From Jejubacter sp036620675 (GTDB lineage Bacteria; Pseudomonadota; Gammaproteobacteria; Enterobacterales; Enterobacteriaceae), in NCBI GenBank assembly GCA_036620675.1, contig JAZHEE010000004.1: 64,000 bases of DNA; one strand, written 5' to 3'. Under the pieces are notes generated by a model. It was given only the letters and a program-made list of their open reading frames with translations. It did no database searches and was not told the origin of the DNA. Positions 33,383-44,729 of this stretch are shown in pieces (position 1 is the first letter of the stretch; each line of letters opens with the position of its first letter). A program made the translations under genes and the position numbers.

Positions 33383-33409
33383 AAAGCCCCGATTTATCGG
33401 GGTTTTTTG
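33383..33409 (+). terminator. Terminator between tRNA-fMet and rimP
   Basis: Stem CCCCGAT (33387-33393) with ATCGGGG (33396-33402), then TTTTTTG. It lies about 100 bp after the tRNA and 60 bp before rimP, where E. coli has a leaky terminator limiting readthrough into the nusA operon. Confidence 0.8.
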
Positions 33410-33467
33410 TTATCTGACGAGAGAATAACTGGGCTTTGGGCCCTTTTTTTATGTCCTGGGGGTGGAT

Positions 33468-33920
33468 TTGTCCACATTAGAGCAGAAGTTAACAGAGATG
33501 ATCACTGCGCCTGTGGAGGCGCTGGGTTACGAGCTGGTTGGCGTCGAATTCATTCGCGGTCGCACATCTACACTGCGCATCTATATTGATAGTGAAGATG
33601 GCATAAATGTTGATGATTGCGCTGATGCCAGCCGCCAGGTTAGTGCCGTACTGGATGTCGAAGATCCCATCACTGTGGCTTACAACCTGGAAGTTTCCTC
33701 GCCTGGCCTGGATCGTCCGCTGTTCACCGCCGATCACTACCGCCGCTATATCGGCGAAGAGGTGACTCTTGTCCTGCGCATGGCGGTGCGAGATCGTCGT
33801 AAATGGCAGGGCATGATTAAGGCCGTAGAAGGTGAAATGGTGACCGTCACGGTCGAAGGCAAAGATGAAGTGTTCGCGCTGAGTAACGTTCAGAAGGCGA
33901 ACCTGGTACCCCACTTTTAA
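33468..33920 (+). CDS. rimP: Ribosome maturation factor RimP
   Basis: 150 residues from a TTG start, as in E. coli. RimP binds free 30S subunits and helps S19 and the 3' major domain mature. Typical features are [36 protein letters not shown] and [17 protein letters not shown] at 33462 would add two residues and is a close alternative. nusA begins 26 bp after the stop. Confidence 0.95.
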   Translation: MSTLEQKLTEMITAPVEALGYELVGVEFIRGRTSTLRIYIDSEDGINVDDCADASRQVSAVLDVEDPITVAYNLEVSSPGLDRPLFTADHYRRYIGEEVTLVLRMAVRDRRKWQGMIKAVEGEMVTVTVEGKDEVFALSNVQKANLVPHF

Positions 33921-33946
33921 CACTCTGGATTGAGGCGAAACCCAGG

Positions 33947-35434
33947 ATGAACAAAGAAATTTTGGCCGTTGTCGAAGCTGTTTCCAACGAGAAAGCGGTA
34001 CCGCGCGAAAAGATTTTCGAAGCGCTGGAAACTGCCCTTGCAACGGCGACCAAGAAGAAATATGAGCAGGAGATCGATGTGCGTGTCAGCATCGATCGTA
34101 AGAGCGGTGATTTCGATACCTTCCGCCGCTGGCTCGTTGTGGAAGAGGTGACTCAGCCGACCCGCGAAATTACGCTGGAGGCTGCGCGTTTTGAAGATCC
34201 GGAACTCAACCCTGGCGACTACGTTGAGGATCAGATCGAATCCGTCACCTTCGACCGTATTACCACCCAGACCGCCAAGCAGGTTATCGTACAGAAAGTA
34301 CGTGAAGCCGAGCGTGCAATGGTGGTGGATCAGTTCCGCGATCGCGAAGGCGAAATCGTGACCGGGGTGGTGAAGAAGGTAAATCGCGACAGTATCTCGC
34401 TGGATCTGGGCAGCAATGCCGAGGCGGTGATTCTGCGTGAAGATATGCTGCCGCGGGAAAACTTCCGCCCTGGCGACCGCGTGCGTGGCGTGCTTTACGC
34501 CGTGCGTCCGGAAGCGCGTGGCGCGCAGCTGTTTGTCACCCGTTCCAAACCAGAGATGCTGATCGAACTGTTCCGCATCGAGGTGCCGGAAATTGGTGAA
34601 GAGGTTATCGAGATTAAAGCCGCGGCCCGCGATCCGGGTTCCCGTGCCAAAATCGCGGTGAAAACTAACGATAAACGCATCGACCCGGTGGGCGCCTGTG
34701 TAGGTATGCGCGGCGCGCGCGTTCAGGCGGTTTCGACTGAACTGGGCGGCGAACGTATCGACATTGTGCTGTGGGACGACAACCCGGCGCAGTTCGTGAT
34801 CAATGCCATGGCGCCGGCGGATGTCGCTTCCATCGTCGTTGACGAAGATAAGCACACTATGGATATCGCCGTTGAAGCTGGCAACCTGGCACAGGCGATC
34901 GGCCGTAACGGACAGAACGTTCGTCTGGCTTCGCAGCTTAGCGGCTGGGAGCTGAACGTTATGACCATGGAAGACCTGCAGGCTAAACATCAGGCCGAGG
35001 CTAATGCCGCGATCGATACGTTTACCAAATATCTCGATATTGACGAAGATTTCGCCACGGTGCTGGTGGAAGAGGGCTTCTCCTCGCTCGAAGAGCTGGT
35101 TTATGTTCCGATGTCGGAACTGCTGGAGATCGAAGGTCTCGATGAACCAACCGTGGAAGCATTACGCGAGCGCGCTAAAAACGCGCTGACCACGCTGGCG
35201 CTGGCCCAGGAAGAGAGTCTCGGCGACAACAAGCCGGCTGACGATCTGCTCAACCTTGAGGGGATGGAGCGCTCTCTGGCCTTGCAACTGGCTGCTCGTG
35301 GTGTCTGTTCGCTGGAAGATCTTGCTGAGCAGGGCGTGGACGACCTGTCCGATATCGAAGGTCTGACCGCAGAGCGGGCCGGGACGCTTATCATGGCGGC
35401 ACGTAATATCTGCTGGTTCGGCGACGACGCGTAA
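33947..35434 (+). CDS. nusA: Transcription termination/antitermination protein NusA
   Basis: 495 residues, the E. coli length. NusA binds RNA polymerase and RNA, modulating pausing, termination and antitermination. Domains in order are an N-terminal RNAP-binding domain (1-125), S1 (about 135-200), KH1 and KH2 (about 200-345, with [14 protein letters not shown] and [12 protein letters not shown]), and two acidic repeats (about 350-495), the second of which contacts the alpha CTD in E. coli. It sits between rimP and infB. Confidence 0.98.
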   Translation: MNKEILAVVEAVSNEKAVPREKIFEALETALATATKKKYEQEIDVRVSIDRKSGDFDTFRRWLVVEEVTQPTREITLEAARFEDPELNPGDYVEDQIESVTFDRITTQTAKQVIVQKVREAERAMVVDQFRDREGEIVTGVVKKVNRDSISLDLGSNAEAVILREDMLPRENFRPGDRVRGVLYAVRPEARGAQLFVTRSKPEMLIELFRIEVPEIGEEVIEIKAAARDPGSRAKIAVKTNDKRIDPVGACVGMRGARVQAVSTELGGERIDIVLWDDNPAQFVINAMAPADVASIVVDEDKHTMDIAVEAGNLAQAIGRNGQNVRLASQLSGWELNVMTMEDLQAKHQAEANAAIDTFTKYLDIDEDFATVLVEEGFSSLEELVYVPMSELLEIEGLDEPTVEALRERAKNALTTLALAQEESLGDNKPADDLLNLEGMERSLALQLAARGVCSLEDLAEQGVDDLSDIEGLTAERAGTLIMAARNICWFGDDA

Positions 35435-35457
35435 TCAACTTAGCAGGAAGGAACAGC

Positions 35458-38133
35458 ATGACCGATGTAACCGTAAAAGCGCTGGCCGCAGAGATCCAGA
35501 CTCCCGTGGACCGCCTGGTACAGCAATTCGCTGATGCAGGGATCCGGAAGTCTGCTGAAGACTCTGTGACGGCGCAAGAAAAAGAAGCTTTGCTGGCACA
35601 CCTGAATCGTGAACACGCTTCGGGGCCAGACAAGTTGACATTACAGCGCAAAACGCGCAGTACTTTAAATATTCCGGGTACCGGCGGAAAAAGTAAGTCG
35701 GTACAGATTGAAGTCCGCAAAAAACGCACCTTTGTAAAACGCGATCCGCAAGAGGCCGAACGTCTGGCGGCGGAAGAAGAAGCGAAGCGTGAAGCGGAAG
35801 AAACGGCTCGTCGTGAGGCAGAGGAAGCTGCCAAACGTGAGGCAGAAGAAAAAGCGAAGCGTGAAGCTGAAGAAAAGGCCAAGCGTGAAGCCGCTGAAAA
35901 AGCGAAACGTGAAGCTGCGGAAAAAGAGAAAGTGAGCAATCAACAGACCGACGAAGTGACCAAAGCCAGACATGCCGAAAAAGCCCGCCTGGAAGCCGAA
36001 GCCGCTGAGCTGAAGCGTAAGACGGAAGAAGAGGCGCGCCGCAAACTCGAGGAAGACGCCAAACGTGCCGCTGAAGAAGCGCGTCGTATGGCGGAAGCCG
36101 GCACCAAAGACTGGGAAGGCACTACGGATGATAGCGACTATCACGTAACCACCTCCCAGCACGCCCGTCAGGCGGAAGACGAAAACGATCGTGAAGTCGA
36201 AGGCGGGCGCGGTCGTGGCCGTACCAACAAAGCCAGCCGTCATAAGAAAGGCAATAAGCATTCTGAATCTAAAGCCGATCGTGAAGAAGCTCGCGCCGCT
36301 GGGCGCGGCGGCAAAGGCGGCCGTCATCGTCGCGGCAGCGCGCTGCAGCAGGGCTTCCAGAAGCCGGCGCAGGTCGTCAACCGCGATGTGGTGATCGGTG
36401 AAACTATTACGGTTGCTGAACTGGCTAACAAGATGGCGGTTAAAGGCTCCCAGGTTATCAAAGTGATGATGAAACTGGGCGCTATGGCCACCATCAACCA
36501 GGTTATTGACCAGGAAACCGCGCAGCTGGTAGCGGAAGAGATGGGCCATAAGGTCATTCTGCGCCGCGAAAATGAGCTGGAAGAGGCGGTAATGAGCGAT
36601 CGTGATACCGGCGCTCAGGCTGAGCCGCGCGCGCCGGTCGTGACCATTATGGGCCACGTCGACCACGGTAAAACCTCTCTGCTGGACTACATCCGTTCTA
36701 CTAAAGTCGCCTCTGGCGAAGCGGGCGGTATTACCCAGCACATCGGTGCTTATAACGTTCATACCGACAACGGCAACATTACCTTCCTGGATACTCCGGG
36801 GCACGCCGCCTTTACCGCAATGCGTGCGCGCGGCGCTCAGGCGACCGATATCGTGGTTCTGGTGGTTGCTGCCGACGATGGCGTCATGCCGCAGACCATT
36901 GAAGCTATCCAGCACGCGAAAGCGGCGCAGGTGCCGGTTGTGGTCGCAGTGAACAAAATCGATAAGCCGGAAGCCGATCCGGATCGCGTGAAGAATGAAC
37001 TGGCGCAGTACGGCGTTATTCCGGAAGAGTGGGGCGGCGAAAGCCAGTTTGTCCACGTTTCTGCTAAGGCGGGTACCGGTATCGACGAGCTGCTGGACGC
37101 TATCCTGCTGCAGTCCGAAGTTCTGGAACTGAAAGCGGTACGCAACGGTATGGCAAGCGGCGTGGTCATTGAATCCTTCCTGGATAAAGGCCGTGGCCCG
37201 GTTGCTTCCGTACTGGTACGCGAAGGTACTCTGCACAAAGGCGACATTGTTCTGTGCGGCTTCGAATACGGCCGCGTCCGTGCGATGCGTAACGAACTGG
37301 GCAAAGAAGTGACCGAAGCTGGCCCTTCCATTCCGGTTGAAATTCTCGGCCTGTCCGGCGTGCCGGTTGCGGGTGATGAAGCGACCGTCGTGCGCGACGA
37401 GAAGAAGGCCCGTGAAGTGGCGCTCTATCGTCAGGGCAAGTTCCGTGAAGTGAAACTGGCTCGCCAGCAGAAAGCGAAGCTGGAGAACATGTTTGCCAAC
37501 ATGACCGAAGGCGAAGTCTCCGAAGTGAACATCGTGCTGAAAGCCGACGTTCAGGGCTCTGTTGAGGCTATCAGCGACTCGCTGATGAAACTCTCCACCG
37601 ACGAAGTGAAGGTGAAGATCGTCGGTTCTGGCGTGGGTGGTATCACCGAGACCGATGCGACTCTGGCTGCAGCGTCTAACGCGATTATCGTGGGCTTTAA
37701 CGTTCGTGCCGACGCCTCTGCACGTAAGGTCATTGAAGCGGAAAGCCTGGATCTGCGTTACTACTCCGTTATCTATAGCCTGATTGACGAAGTGAAGCAG
37801 GCCATGAGCGGCATGCTGGCGCCGGAGTACAAGCAGCAGATCATCGGTCTGGCTGAAGTGCGCGACGTGTTCAAGTCACCGAAGTTTGGCGCTATCGCAG
37901 GCTGTATGGTTACCGAGGGCGTCGTCAAACGCCACAATCCGATCCGCGTCCTGCGTGAAAACGTGGTGATCTACGAGGGCGAGCTGGAGTCTCTGCGTCG
38001 CTTCAAGGATGACGTCAACGAAGTTCGTAACGGCATGGAATGTGGTATCGGCGTTAAGAACTACAACGACGTGCGTACTGGCGATATGATCGAAGTCTTC
38101 GAGATTATCGAAATTCAGCGCACTATCGACTGA
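35458..38133 (+). CDS. infB: Translation initiation factor IF-2
   Basis: 891 residues (E. coli 890). IF2 is the GTPase that places initiator tRNA on the 30S subunit. The N-terminal IF2-N domain is followed by a charged alanine/glutamate/lysine-rich region with six tandem 8-residue units (109-156), a second IF2-N domain (about 315-365), then the G domain: G1 GHVDHGKT at 399-406, G3 DTPGH and G4 NKID. The tRNA-binding C-domain ends with [13 protein letters not shown]. In E. coli shorter forms start at internal codons; I could not assign these here with confidence. Confidence 0.98.
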   Translation: MTDVTVKALAAEIQTPVDRLVQQFADAGIRKSAEDSVTAQEKEALLAHLNREHASGPDKLTLQRKTRSTLNIPGTGGKSKSVQIEVRKKRTFVKRDPQEAERLAAEEEAKREAEETARREAEEAAKREAEEKAKREAEEKAKREAAEKAKREAAEKEKVSNQQTDEVTKARHAEKARLEAEAAELKRKTEEEARRKLEEDAKRAAEEARRMAEAGTKDWEGTTDDSDYHVTTSQHARQAEDENDREVEGGRGRGRTNKASRHKKGNKHSESKADREEARAAGRGGKGGRHRRGSALQQGFQKPAQVVNRDVVIGETITVAELANKMAVKGSQVIKVMMKLGAMATINQVIDQETAQLVAEEMGHKVILRRENELEEAVMSDRDTGAQAEPRAPVVTIMGHVDHGKTSLLDYIRSTKVASGEAGGITQHIGAYNVHTDNGNITFLDTPGHAAFTAMRARGAQATDIVVLVVAADDGVMPQTIEAIQHAKAAQVPVVVAVNKIDKPEADPDRVKNELAQYGVIPEEWGGESQFVHVSAKAGTGIDELLDAILLQSEVLELKAVRNGMASGVVIESFLDKGRGPVASVLVREGTLHKGDIVLCGFEYGRVRAMRNELGKEVTEAGPSIPVEILGLSGVPVAGDEATVVRDEKKAREVALYRQGKFREVKLARQQKAKLENMFANMTEGEVSEVNIVLKADVQGSVEAISDSLMKLSTDEVKVKIVGSGVGGITETDATLAAASNAIIVGFNVRADASARKVIEAESLDLRYYSVIYSLIDEVKQAMSGMLAPEYKQQIIGLAEVRDVFKSPKFGAIAGCMVTEGVVKRHNPIRVLRENVVIYEGELESLRRFKDDVNEVRNGMECGIGVKNYNDVRTGDMIEVFEIIEIQRTID
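35782..35925 (+). repeat. Six 24-bp tandem repeats inside infB
   Basis: Six in-frame 24-bp units encode [40 protein letters not shown] and AKREAAEK. They form part of the extended helical linker in the N-terminal region of IF2. Unit number differs among strains of many enterics, so length variation by slippage is plausible. Confidence 0.85.
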
Positions 38134-38157
38134 TAGATCACATATCGGCGTAATCAC

Positions 38158-38176
38158 GGGGGGCTACGGCCCCCCT
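38158..38176 (+). terminator. Intercistronic GC hairpin between infB and rbfA
   Basis: Perfect 7-bp stem GGGGGGC (38158-38164) with GCCCCCC (38169-38175) and a 4-base TACG loop, followed by TGTTTGT. The T-run is poor, so it may be a leaky terminator or a mRNA-stabilising hairpin inside the operon. Confidence 0.5.
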
Positions 38177-38196
38177 GTTTGTCTGGAGAAATTACC

Positions 38197-38601
38197 ATGG
38201 CGAAAGAATTTGGTCGTTCGCAGCGCGTCGCTCAGGAGATGCAAAAAGAGATTGCCATCATCCTGCAGCGCGAAGTCAAGGATCCACGCTTAGGTCTGAT
38301 GACCACCGTATCCGGCGTTGAGGTTTCACGTGATCTGGCCTATGCCAAAGTCTATGTCACCTTCCTGAATGACGACGACGCAGAAAACGTGAAAGCGGGC
38401 CTGAAGGCCCTGAAAGAAGCCTCCGGCTACATTCGTACTCTGCTGGGTAAGGCTATGCGTCTGCGTATCGTACCGGAGCTGACCTTCTTCTACGATAATT
38501 CGCTGGTGGAAGGGATGCGCATGTCCAACCTGGTATCCAACGTCATTAAGCAGGACGAAGCGCGTCGCGGACATGCTGACGATGGCGACAAGGAGGAGTA
38601 A
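38197..38601 (+). CDS. rbfA: 30S ribosome-binding factor RbfA
   Basis: 134 residues. RbfA binds the 5' helix of 16S rRNA, is needed for late 30S maturation and is cold-shock induced in E. coli. The KH-like core is [20 protein letters not shown] and [37 protein letters not shown] is conserved. The start at 38197 has CTGGAGAA upstream and matches E. coli. Its stop shares a base with the truB ATG. Confidence 0.97.
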   Translation: MAKEFGRSQRVAQEMQKEIAIILQREVKDPRLGLMTTVSGVEVSRDLAYAKVYVTFLNDDDAENVKAGLKALKEASGYIRTLLGKAMRLRIVPELTFFYDNSLVEGMRMSNLVSNVIKQDEARRGHADDGDKEE

Positions 38602-39545
38602 TGAGTCGTCCACGTCGTCGCGGTCGCGATATTCACGGCGTGCTGCTGCTGGATAAACCTGGCGGGCTCTCCTCTAACGATGCGCTGCAGAAAGTTAAGC
38701 GCCTGTACAGGGCCAACCGCGCGGGCCACACCGGCGCGCTGGATCCGCTGGCGACCGGCATGCTGCCCATCTGTCTTGGAGAAGCGACCAAGTTTTCCCG
38801 CTATCTGCTGGATACCGACAAGCGCTACCGGGTGATTGCCCGACTGGGCCAGCGTACCGACACTTCCGATGCCGACGGCCAGGTGGTGGAAGAACGTGCG
38901 GTGAACTTCAGCGCCGCCGATCTGGCGCAGGCGCTGGAATCGTTCCGGGGCGAGACTCAGCAGGTGCCTTCGATGTACTCTGCGCTCAAGTATCAGGGGC
39001 GCCCCTTGTATGAATATGCGCGCCAGGGGATTGAGGTGCCGCGCGAACCTCGCCCGATAGTGGTGTATGAACTGCTGTTTATTCGCCACGAAGGCGACGA
39101 GCTGGAGCTGGAGATTCACTGCTCGAAAGGCACCTATATCCGTACCATCATCGACGATCTCGGTGAAAAACTGGGCTGCGGCGCGCATGTGATTTTTCTG
39201 CGCCGTCTGGCGGTGGGGCGTTACCCGACCGAACGGATGGTGACGCTGGAGCAGCTCAATGCGCTGGTCGCCCGGGCGGAAGCTGAAGAGTCTGATTCAG
39301 CAGCGCTGCTGGATCCACTACTGATGCCGATGGACAGCCCGGCCGCCGACTTTCCGGTGGTCAATCTACTGCCGGAAGTGGCCTTCTGGTTTAAGAACGG
39401 TCAGCCGGTACGGGTGAATGGCGCCCCTGCTGAAGGGCTGGTTCGGGTGACTGAAGGCGAAGATCGTAAGTTTATTGGCATGGCGGAAATCGCCGACGAC
39501 GGGCGCCTGGCGCCGCGACGTCTGGTGGTAGAGCAGCAGGAATAA
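38601..39545 (+). CDS. truB: tRNA pseudouridine(55) synthase
   Basis: 314 residues. TruB makes pseudouridine 55 in the T-loop of tRNAs and acts as an RNA chaperone. The catalytic Asp is in [15 protein letters not shown], followed by [18 protein letters not shown] and the C-terminal PUA-like domain. It ends the rimP-truB operon here; in E. coli rpsO follows directly, whereas here kduI and kdgT intervene. Confidence 0.98.
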   Translation: MSRPRRRGRDIHGVLLLDKPGGLSSNDALQKVKRLYRANRAGHTGALDPLATGMLPICLGEATKFSRYLLDTDKRYRVIARLGQRTDTSDADGQVVEERAVNFSAADLAQALESFRGETQQVPSMYSALKYQGRPLYEYARQGIEVPREPRPIVVYELLFIRHEGDELELEIHCSKGTYIRTIIDDLGEKLGCGAHVIFLRRLAVGRYPTERMVTLEQLNALVARAEAEESDSAALLDPLLMPMDSPAADFPVVNLLPEVAFWFKNGQPVRVNGAPAEGLVRVTEGEDRKFIGMAEIADDGRLAPRRLVVEQQE

Positions 39546-39568
39546 ACCTGGCCGTCGCGCCGTACAAT

Positions 39569-39607
39569 AAAAAACGGGGAGACGCTGAGGCGCTCCCCGT
39601 TTTTTTA
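39569..39607. terminator. Strong bidirectional terminator between truB and kduI
   Basis: Stem AAAAAACGGGGAG (39569-39581) with CTCCCCGTTTTTT (39593-39605) around an 11-base loop. Runs of A and T on both sides make it work for truB (plus) and kduI (minus). Confidence 0.92.
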
Positions 39608-39615
39608 TTCCGGGA

Positions 39616-40452
39616 TTAACGCAGCTCCTTAATGGCGACGTGATCCATATCGTCGAAGACCTGGTTTTCGCCAACCATTCCCCAGATAAAGGTGTAGGCC
39701 CGGGTGCCGACGCCGGAGTGAATCGACCAGCTTGGCGAGATCACCGCCTGTTCATTGCGCACCACGATGTGACGCGTTTCCTGCGGCTGCCCCATCATAT
39801 GGAAAACGCAGCTGTCCTCTTCCATCCCGAAGTAAAAGTAGACCTCCATGCGGCGTTCATGGGTATGACAGGGCATGGTGTTCCACAGGTTGCCCGGCGC
39901 CAGTTCGGTCAGCCCCATGCTGAGCTGGCAGGTTTCCAGAACGTCGGGAATGAAATACTTATTGATGGTGCGGCGGTTACTGGTGACATTGTCCCCCAGC
40001 GTCTGGGGCGAGACATCCGCTGGCGTAACCCGACGGGTTGGATAAGCAGTATGCGCCGGCGCGCAGTTATAGTAGAAGCGCGGCGGATTTTGTGGATCCA
40101 GACATTCGAATACCACCTCTTTCGCCCCTTTGCCGACGTAAAGACCGTCGCGATGGTTTATCTCCCAGGCTTCGCCGTCTACCGTGATACGGCCGGCGCC
40201 GCCGATATTGATAACGCCCAGCTCACGGCGTTCCAGGAAGTAACTAACCCCCAGCTGTTTGCCGACTTCGCTACCGATGCTGACCGTGCGAGTAACCGGC
40301 ATCACGCCGCCGACAATTATGCGATCGATATGGCTGTAGGTCATGGTGTACTCATTGGACACGAAGATCTGTTCAATTAAAAACTCTTTGCGCAGACCGG
40401 CGGTGTCCAGGGTTTTAGCATGCTCGCTATGAATGCTCTGACGTACGTCCAT
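39616..40452 (-). CDS. kduI: 5-dehydro-4-deoxy-D-glucuronate isomerase
   Basis: 278 residues, the E. coli length. KduI isomerises 4-deoxy-L-threo-5-hexulose uronate to 2,5-diketo-3-deoxygluconate, a step of pectin and unsaturated uronate breakdown. It is a cupin; the zinc ligands fall in [14 protein letters not shown] (two His and Glu) and a later His in [13 protein letters not shown]. It diverges from kdgT, the transporter for ketodeoxygluconate, over a 355-bp region with KdgR-like operators. kduD is not adjacent here. Confidence 0.97.
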   Translation of the reverse strand: MDVRQSIHSEHAKTLDTAGLRKEFLIEQIFVSNEYTMTYSHIDRIIVGGVMPVTRTVSIGSEVGKQLGVSYFLERRELGVINIGGAGRITVDGEAWEINHRDGLYVGKGAKEVVFECLDPQNPPRFYYNCAPAHTAYPTRRVTPADVSPQTLGDNVTSNRRTINKYFIPDVLETCQLSMGLTELAPGNLWNTMPCHTHERRMEVYFYFGMEEDSCVFHMMGQPQETRHIVVRNEQAVISPSWSIHSGVGTRAYTFIWGMVGENQVFDDMDHVAIKELR

Positions 40453-40509
40453 TCTCTCTCCTTCTTCGGAGGCAGTATTCCGCGACCCCGAATGCTGTCT
40501 GATTAATAC

Positions 40510-40530
40510 TGATGAAACTTTTCTTCATCA
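40510..40530. promoter_or_regulatory. KdgR-like operator 1 (near kduI)
   Basis: A 21-bp palindrome with 7-base arms TGATGAA (40510-40516) and TTCATCA (40524-40530). The inner 17 bases (40512-40528) follow the KdgR pattern ATGAAAC-N3-GTTTCAT, with a perfect left half. It lies 60 bp upstream of the kduI start. Confidence 0.55.
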
Positions 40531-40581
40531 ACTTCTTTTCATTCTATCAGTATCCAAAATTAAGAGTGTGACGCACGTAAC

Positions 40582-40598
40582 TAAAACGTTGTTTCATT
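40582..40598. promoter_or_regulatory. KdgR-like operator 2
   Basis: AAAACGTTGTTTCATT at 40583-40598, with a perfect right half GTTTCAT and the left half changed at two or three bases relative to the KdgR consensus. It lies between the two divergent genes. Confidence 0.6.
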
Positions 40599-40807
40599 CT
40601 GTTTAAACGTGCGTTCCGTGTTATGGCTAAGCGCGAATAATTCATCCAGAGCGTGTTAAGGCAATGGTCTGCCGCCCCGCGTCTGACGCGGTGGTTCGCC
40701 CGACAGGCAGAAGAGATTGCCCGCCTCATGCCGAGGATATGGGTAACTGATTATCGCCGTAGATAACCCGGCCACGTACCGGGCTGATAACACGGTAAGG
40801 ATTAATG

Positions 40808-41797
40808 ATGAAGCTTAAAGCCACAATTGAACGTATTCCGGGTGGGATGATGCTGGTCCCTCTGTTACTTGGTGCGATACTGAACACCCTGGCGCCGTCG
40901 ACCGGAGAGTATTTTGGTTCCTTCACGAAGGGCATGATCTCGGGTACGGTACCGATCCTGGCCGTCTGGTTCTTCTGCATCGGAGCATCGATTGATTTAC
41001 GAGCCACCGGCACGGTATTGCGTAAGTCCGGCACCCTGGTGGTGACTAAAATCGCTGTTGCCTGGGTTGTGGCCATCATTGCCGCCTCTTTTATTCCGCA
41101 AACCGGTATTCAGACCGGGGTGTTTGCGGGATTGTCGGTACTGGCCATCGTTTCAGCGATGGATATGACCAACGGCGGTCTGTATGCCAGTCTGATGAAC
41201 CAGTACGGTACCAAAGAGGAGTCCGGCGCTTTTGTTCTGATGTCGCTGGAATCCGGCCCATTAATGACCATGGTGATTCTGGGTTCAGCGGGGCTGGCTT
41301 CCTTTGAGGCCCATCATTTTATTGGCGCGGTATTGCCGTTTCTGATCGGCTTCGCGTTAGGCAACATCGATCACGACTTCCGTACCTTTTTCAGTAAAGC
41401 GACACCGGTGCTGATTCCGTTCTTTGGTTTTGCGCTGGGTAATACCATCAACCTGGGCGTGATTCTCGATACCGGTCTGCTCGGCGTGCTGCTTGGCGTT
41501 GCGGTCATTGCGATCACCGGCATTCCGCTGATTCTTGCTGATAAATTTATCGGTGGCGGTAATGGCACCGCTGGCGTGGCAGCCTCTTCCGCAGCCGGCG
41601 CTGCGGTGGCTAACCCGGTCATTATCGCCCAGATTAACCCGGCGTTCGAACCGGTGGCCGCATCGGCAACTGCGCTGGTGGCCGCCAGCGTTATCGTCAC
41701 GGCGATTCTGGTGCCTATCATTACCGCGCTGTACGCCAGGCATGTGGCGGGACATAAGCCGCCGCCGGTTCCCGGAGCCGCGATGAATAAGCCGTAA
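40808..41797 (+). CDS. kdgT: 2-keto-3-deoxygluconate permease
   Basis: 329 residues from the second of two adjacent ATG codons; the one at 40805 is equally possible. AAGG lies 7 bases before the chosen start. KdgT is a proton-coupled ten-helix transporter importing 2-keto-3-deoxygluconate. Conserved parts are [44 protein letters not shown] and [18 protein letters not shown]. With kduI it suggests use of pectin- or glycosaminoglycan-derived uronates. A terminator follows the stop. Confidence 0.95.
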   Translation: MKLKATIERIPGGMMLVPLLLGAILNTLAPSTGEYFGSFTKGMISGTVPILAVWFFCIGASIDLRATGTVLRKSGTLVVTKIAVAWVVAIIAASFIPQTGIQTGVFAGLSVLAIVSAMDMTNGGLYASLMNQYGTKEESGAFVLMSLESGPLMTMVILGSAGLASFEAHHFIGAVLPFLIGFALGNIDHDFRTFFSKATPVLIPFFGFALGNTINLGVILDTGLLGVLLGVAVIAITGIPLILADKFIGGGNGTAGVAASSAAGAAVANPVIIAQINPAFEPVAASATALVAASVIVTAILVPIITALYARHVAGHKPPPVPGAAMNKP

Positions 41798-41801
41798 CAG
41801 C

Positions 41802-41836
41802 CCGGGCGCGGAAGTTTCTCTGCGCCCGGTTTGTTT
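41802..41836 (+). terminator. Terminator of kdgT
   Basis: Stem CCGGGCGC (41802-41809) with GCGCCCGG (41822-41829), followed by TTTGTTT, beginning 5 bp after the kdgT stop. Confidence 0.82.
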
Positions 41837-41909
41837 CCGGCGACGGGCCCACCTTGCGATAAAAGACGGTGACAGGTAGAATACATCGGCTTTATTCGGG
41901 GGTTGCTGA

Positions 41910-42227
<318 letters not shown>

Positions 42228-42243
42228 TTTTTGCCAGTTTCAG

Positions 42244-42270
42244 AAAAGGGGCCTTTATGGCCCCTTTTTT
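42244..42270 (+). terminator. Terminator between rpsO and pnp
   Basis: Stem AAAAGGGGCC (42244-42253) with GGCCCCTTTT (42259-42268) and a T6 run, 17 bp after the rpsO stop. It corresponds to the E. coli t1 terminator. Confidence 0.9.
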
Positions 42271-42341
42271 CAACCAGATGGCAGCAATTGCGGATAAACT
42301 CATGTATTGTTGCTAAGAGCGATCTTTACCGCAGAGGTTCG

Positions 42342-42451
42342 CGCGGCTAATGAGAGGCTTGTACCGCAAGAAGCGGATCAGGGTTGTCATTAGTCGCGAG
42401 GATGCGGCTAAGATCGGAGTCTAACGGCAGCGCGCCGCAGGGCGCGCTGCC
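42342..42451 (+). promoter_or_regulatory. Structured pnp leader (RNase III-type hairpins)
   Basis: Two hairpins. The first pairs CGCGGCTAATGA (42342-42353) with TCATTAGTCGCG (42387-42398), apart from one G-T. The second pairs GGCAGCGCGCC (42426-42436) with GGCGCGCTGCC (42441-42451) perfectly around a GCAG loop. In E. coli the pnp leader is cut by RNase III in such a structure, allowing PNPase to control its own mRNA. In E. coli the sRNA SraG is also encoded here; I cannot show it from sequence. Confidence 0.75.
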
Positions 42452-42477
42452 ATGTTAATGAGAGTAAGGGTACTATT

Positions 42478-44613
42478 TTGCTTAATCCGATCGTTCAAAA
42501 ATTCCAGTATGGCCAGCATACGGTAACGATAGAAACCGGTATGATGGCGCGTCAGGCGACTGCCGCCGTGATGGTGAGCATGGATGACACCGCGGTATTC
42601 GTGACCGCTGTCGGCGCCAAAAAGGCGAAACCGGGTCAGGACTTTTTCCCGCTGACCGTTAATTACCAGGAGCGTACCTACGCCGCTGGCCGTATTCCTG
42701 GCAGCTTTTTCCGCCGTGAAGGCCGCCCGAGCGAAGGCGAAACCCTGACCGCGCGTCTGATCGACCGCCCGATTCGCCCGCTGTTCCCGGAAGGCTTTGT
42801 TAACGAAGTTCAGGTTATCGCGACTGTGGTTTCGGTAAACCCGCAGGTTAACCCGGACATCGTTGCGATGATCGGCGCTTCAGCCGCGCTTTCCCTGTCC
42901 GGCATTCCGTTTAATGGCCCGATTGGCTGCGCTCGCGTAGGCTATATTAACGATCAGTACGTGCTGAACCCGACGCAGGACGAACTGAAAACCAGTAAAC
43001 TGGATCTGGTGGTCGCCGGTACCGAAGGCGCGGTTCTGATGGTGGAATCCGAAGCCGACCTGCTGAGCGAAGATCAGATGCTGGGCGCCGTCGTTTTCGG
43101 CCATGAGCAGCAGCAGGTCGTTATTGAAAACATTAAAGCGCTGGTGGAAAAAGCGGGGAAACCGCGTTGGGACTGGCAGCCTGAGCCGGTGAACGAAGCG
43201 CTGAACGCGCGCGTTGCCGCCCTGGCCGAATCCCGTCTGAGCGACGCTTATCGCATCACTGATAAGCAGGAGCGCTACGCGCAGATCGACGTTATCAAAT
43301 CCGAAACCATCGCAGCACTGCAGGCGGAACAGCCGGAAGACGATAAGCTCGATGAAAATGAGCTGGGCGATATCCTGCACGCTATCGAGAAGAGCGTAGT
43401 TCGTTCCCGCGTTCTGGCCGGCGAACCGCGTATCGACGGTCGTGAAAAAGATATGATCCGTGGTCTGGATGTGCGCACCGGCGTGCTGCCGCGTACTCAC
43501 GGCTCCGCGCTGTTCACCCGTGGCGAAACTCAGGCGCTGGTTACTGCGACCCTGGGGACCGAGCGCGACGCGCAGAACATCGACGAACTGATGGGCGAGC
43601 GTACTGACCGCTTCCTGTTCCACTACAACTTCCCTCCGTACTGCGTAGGCGAAACGGGAATGGTGGGGTCGCCGAAGCGTCGTGAAATCGGTCACGGCCG
43701 CCTGGCTAAGCGTGGCGTGCTGGCGATTATGCCGGACGCAGAGCGTTTCCCTTACACCGTGCGTGTGGTTTCTGAAATCACCGAGTCCAACGGTTCTTCT
43801 TCTATGGCTTCCGTATGCGGCGCGTCTCTGGCGCTGATGGATGCCGGCGTGCCGGTGAAAGCCGCCGTAGCTGGTATCGCGATGGGCCTGGTGAAAGAAG
43901 GCGACAACTACGTTGTGCTGTCCGATATCCTGGGCGATGAAGACCACCTGGGCGATATGGACTTTAAAGTCGCCGGTTCCCGCGACGGTATCACTGCGCT
44001 GCAGATGGATATCAAAATTGAAGGCATCACTCGCGAAATTATGCAGGTGGCGCTGAATCAGGCTAAGGGCGCGCGTCTGCACATCCTGGGCGTCATGGAA
44101 CAGGCTATCAACGCGCCGCGTGGCGATATTTCTGAATTCGCGCCGCGTATCCATACCATCAAGATCAATCCTGATAAGATCAAAGATGTTATCGGTAAAG
44201 GCGGTTCCGTGATTCGCGCGCTGACCGAAGAAACTGGCACCACCATCGAGATCGAAGACGATGGCACCGTGAAGATTGCAGCGACCGACGGTGAGAAAGC
44301 GAAACATGCTATCCGCCGTATCGAAGAGATTACGGCTGAGATTGAAGTGGGCCGTATCTACAGCGGTAAGGTTACCCGTATCGTTGATTTCGGTGCCTTT
44401 GTCGCCATTGGCGGCGGTAAAGAAGGGCTGGTGCACATTTCTCAGATCGCCGATAAGCGCGTAGAGAAAGTCACCGATTACCTGGAACTGGGCCAGGAAG
44501 TGCCGGTTAAGGTACTGGAAGTGGACCGTCAGGGCCGCGTCCGCCTGAGCATGAAGGAAGCTGCGGCTGAAGCGGCTCCGGCTGCGGCGCCTGCCGCACC
44601 TGAAGCCGAATAA
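42478..44613 (+). CDS. pnp: Polyribonucleotide nucleotidyltransferase
   Basis: 711 residues from a TTG start, as in E. coli. PNPase degrades RNA 3' to 5' by phosphorolysis and is part of the degradosome. Two RNase PH domains (about 1-145 and 310-540; phosphate site [19 protein letters not shown]) flank a helical domain. KH ([19 protein letters not shown], about 560) and S1 ([20 protein letters not shown], about 625) domains follow, with an alanine/proline tail. Confidence 0.98.
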   Translation: MLNPIVQKFQYGQHTVTIETGMMARQATAAVMVSMDDTAVFVTAVGAKKAKPGQDFFPLTVNYQERTYAAGRIPGSFFRREGRPSEGETLTARLIDRPIRPLFPEGFVNEVQVIATVVSVNPQVNPDIVAMIGASAALSLSGIPFNGPIGCARVGYINDQYVLNPTQDELKTSKLDLVVAGTEGAVLMVESEADLLSEDQMLGAVVFGHEQQQVVIENIKALVEKAGKPRWDWQPEPVNEALNARVAALAESRLSDAYRITDKQERYAQIDVIKSETIAALQAEQPEDDKLDENELGDILHAIEKSVVRSRVLAGEPRIDGREKDMIRGLDVRTGVLPRTHGSALFTRGETQALVTATLGTERDAQNIDELMGERTDRFLFHYNFPPYCVGETGMVGSPKRREIGHGRLAKRGVLAIMPDAERFPYTVRVVSEITESNGSSSMASVCGASLALMDAGVPVKAAVAGIAMGLVKEGDNYVVLSDILGDEDHLGDMDFKVAGSRDGITALQMDIKIEGITREIMQVALNQAKGARLHILGVMEQAINAPRGDISEFAPRIHTIKINPDKIKDVIGKGGSVIRALTEETGTTIEIEDDGTVKIAATDGEKAKHAIRRIEEITAEIEVGRIYSGKVTRIVDFGAFVAIGGGKEGLVHISQIADKRVEKVTDYLELGQEVPVKVLEVDRQGRVRLSMKEAAAEAAPAAAPAAPEAE

Positions 44614-44624
44614 GGTGCGCTTTC

Positions 44625-44677
44625 CCGGCTCTCCGTTAACGTGGCGGGGAGCCGGCAGACAGAGCTGGAAGCTCTGC
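44625..44677 (+). promoter_or_regulatory. Two hairpins between pnp and nlpI
   Basis: Perfect stems CCGGCTCTCC (44625-44634)/GGGGAGCCGG (44646-44655, two G-T pairs possible) and CAGAGC (44662-44667)/AGCTCTG (44671-44677). Neither is followed by a T-run, so they are more likely mRNA 3'-end or processing structures than terminators. Confidence 0.4.
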
Positions 44678-44729
44678 GTTGCAGCCGGGGAACAGGACGT
44701 TCATCCAATAGTGTCTTCGGGAGTAGGAA

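Larger units (their letters stand above)
40453..40807. other. Divergent control region of kduI and kdgT
   Basis: About 350 bp without a gene. It carries two KdgR-like operators (listed separately) and the purine-rich GGAGAGA ribosome site of kduI. The rest shows no repeat or RNA gene that I can recognise. A CRP half-site TGTGA at 40566-40570 lacks a good second half. Confidence 0.5.

Noticed and set aside
35665..37236. 523-codon open frame opposite infB
   Set aside because: Phe-rich antisense shadow of the repetitive [11 protein letters not shown] coding sequence of infB.
40566..40582. CRP site between kduI and kdgT
   Set aside because: TGTGA is present but the partner half TAACT differs from TCACA at three of five bases.
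42880..44436. 518-codon open frame opposite pnp
   Set aside because: Antisense shadow; PNPase domains account for the plus strand completely.
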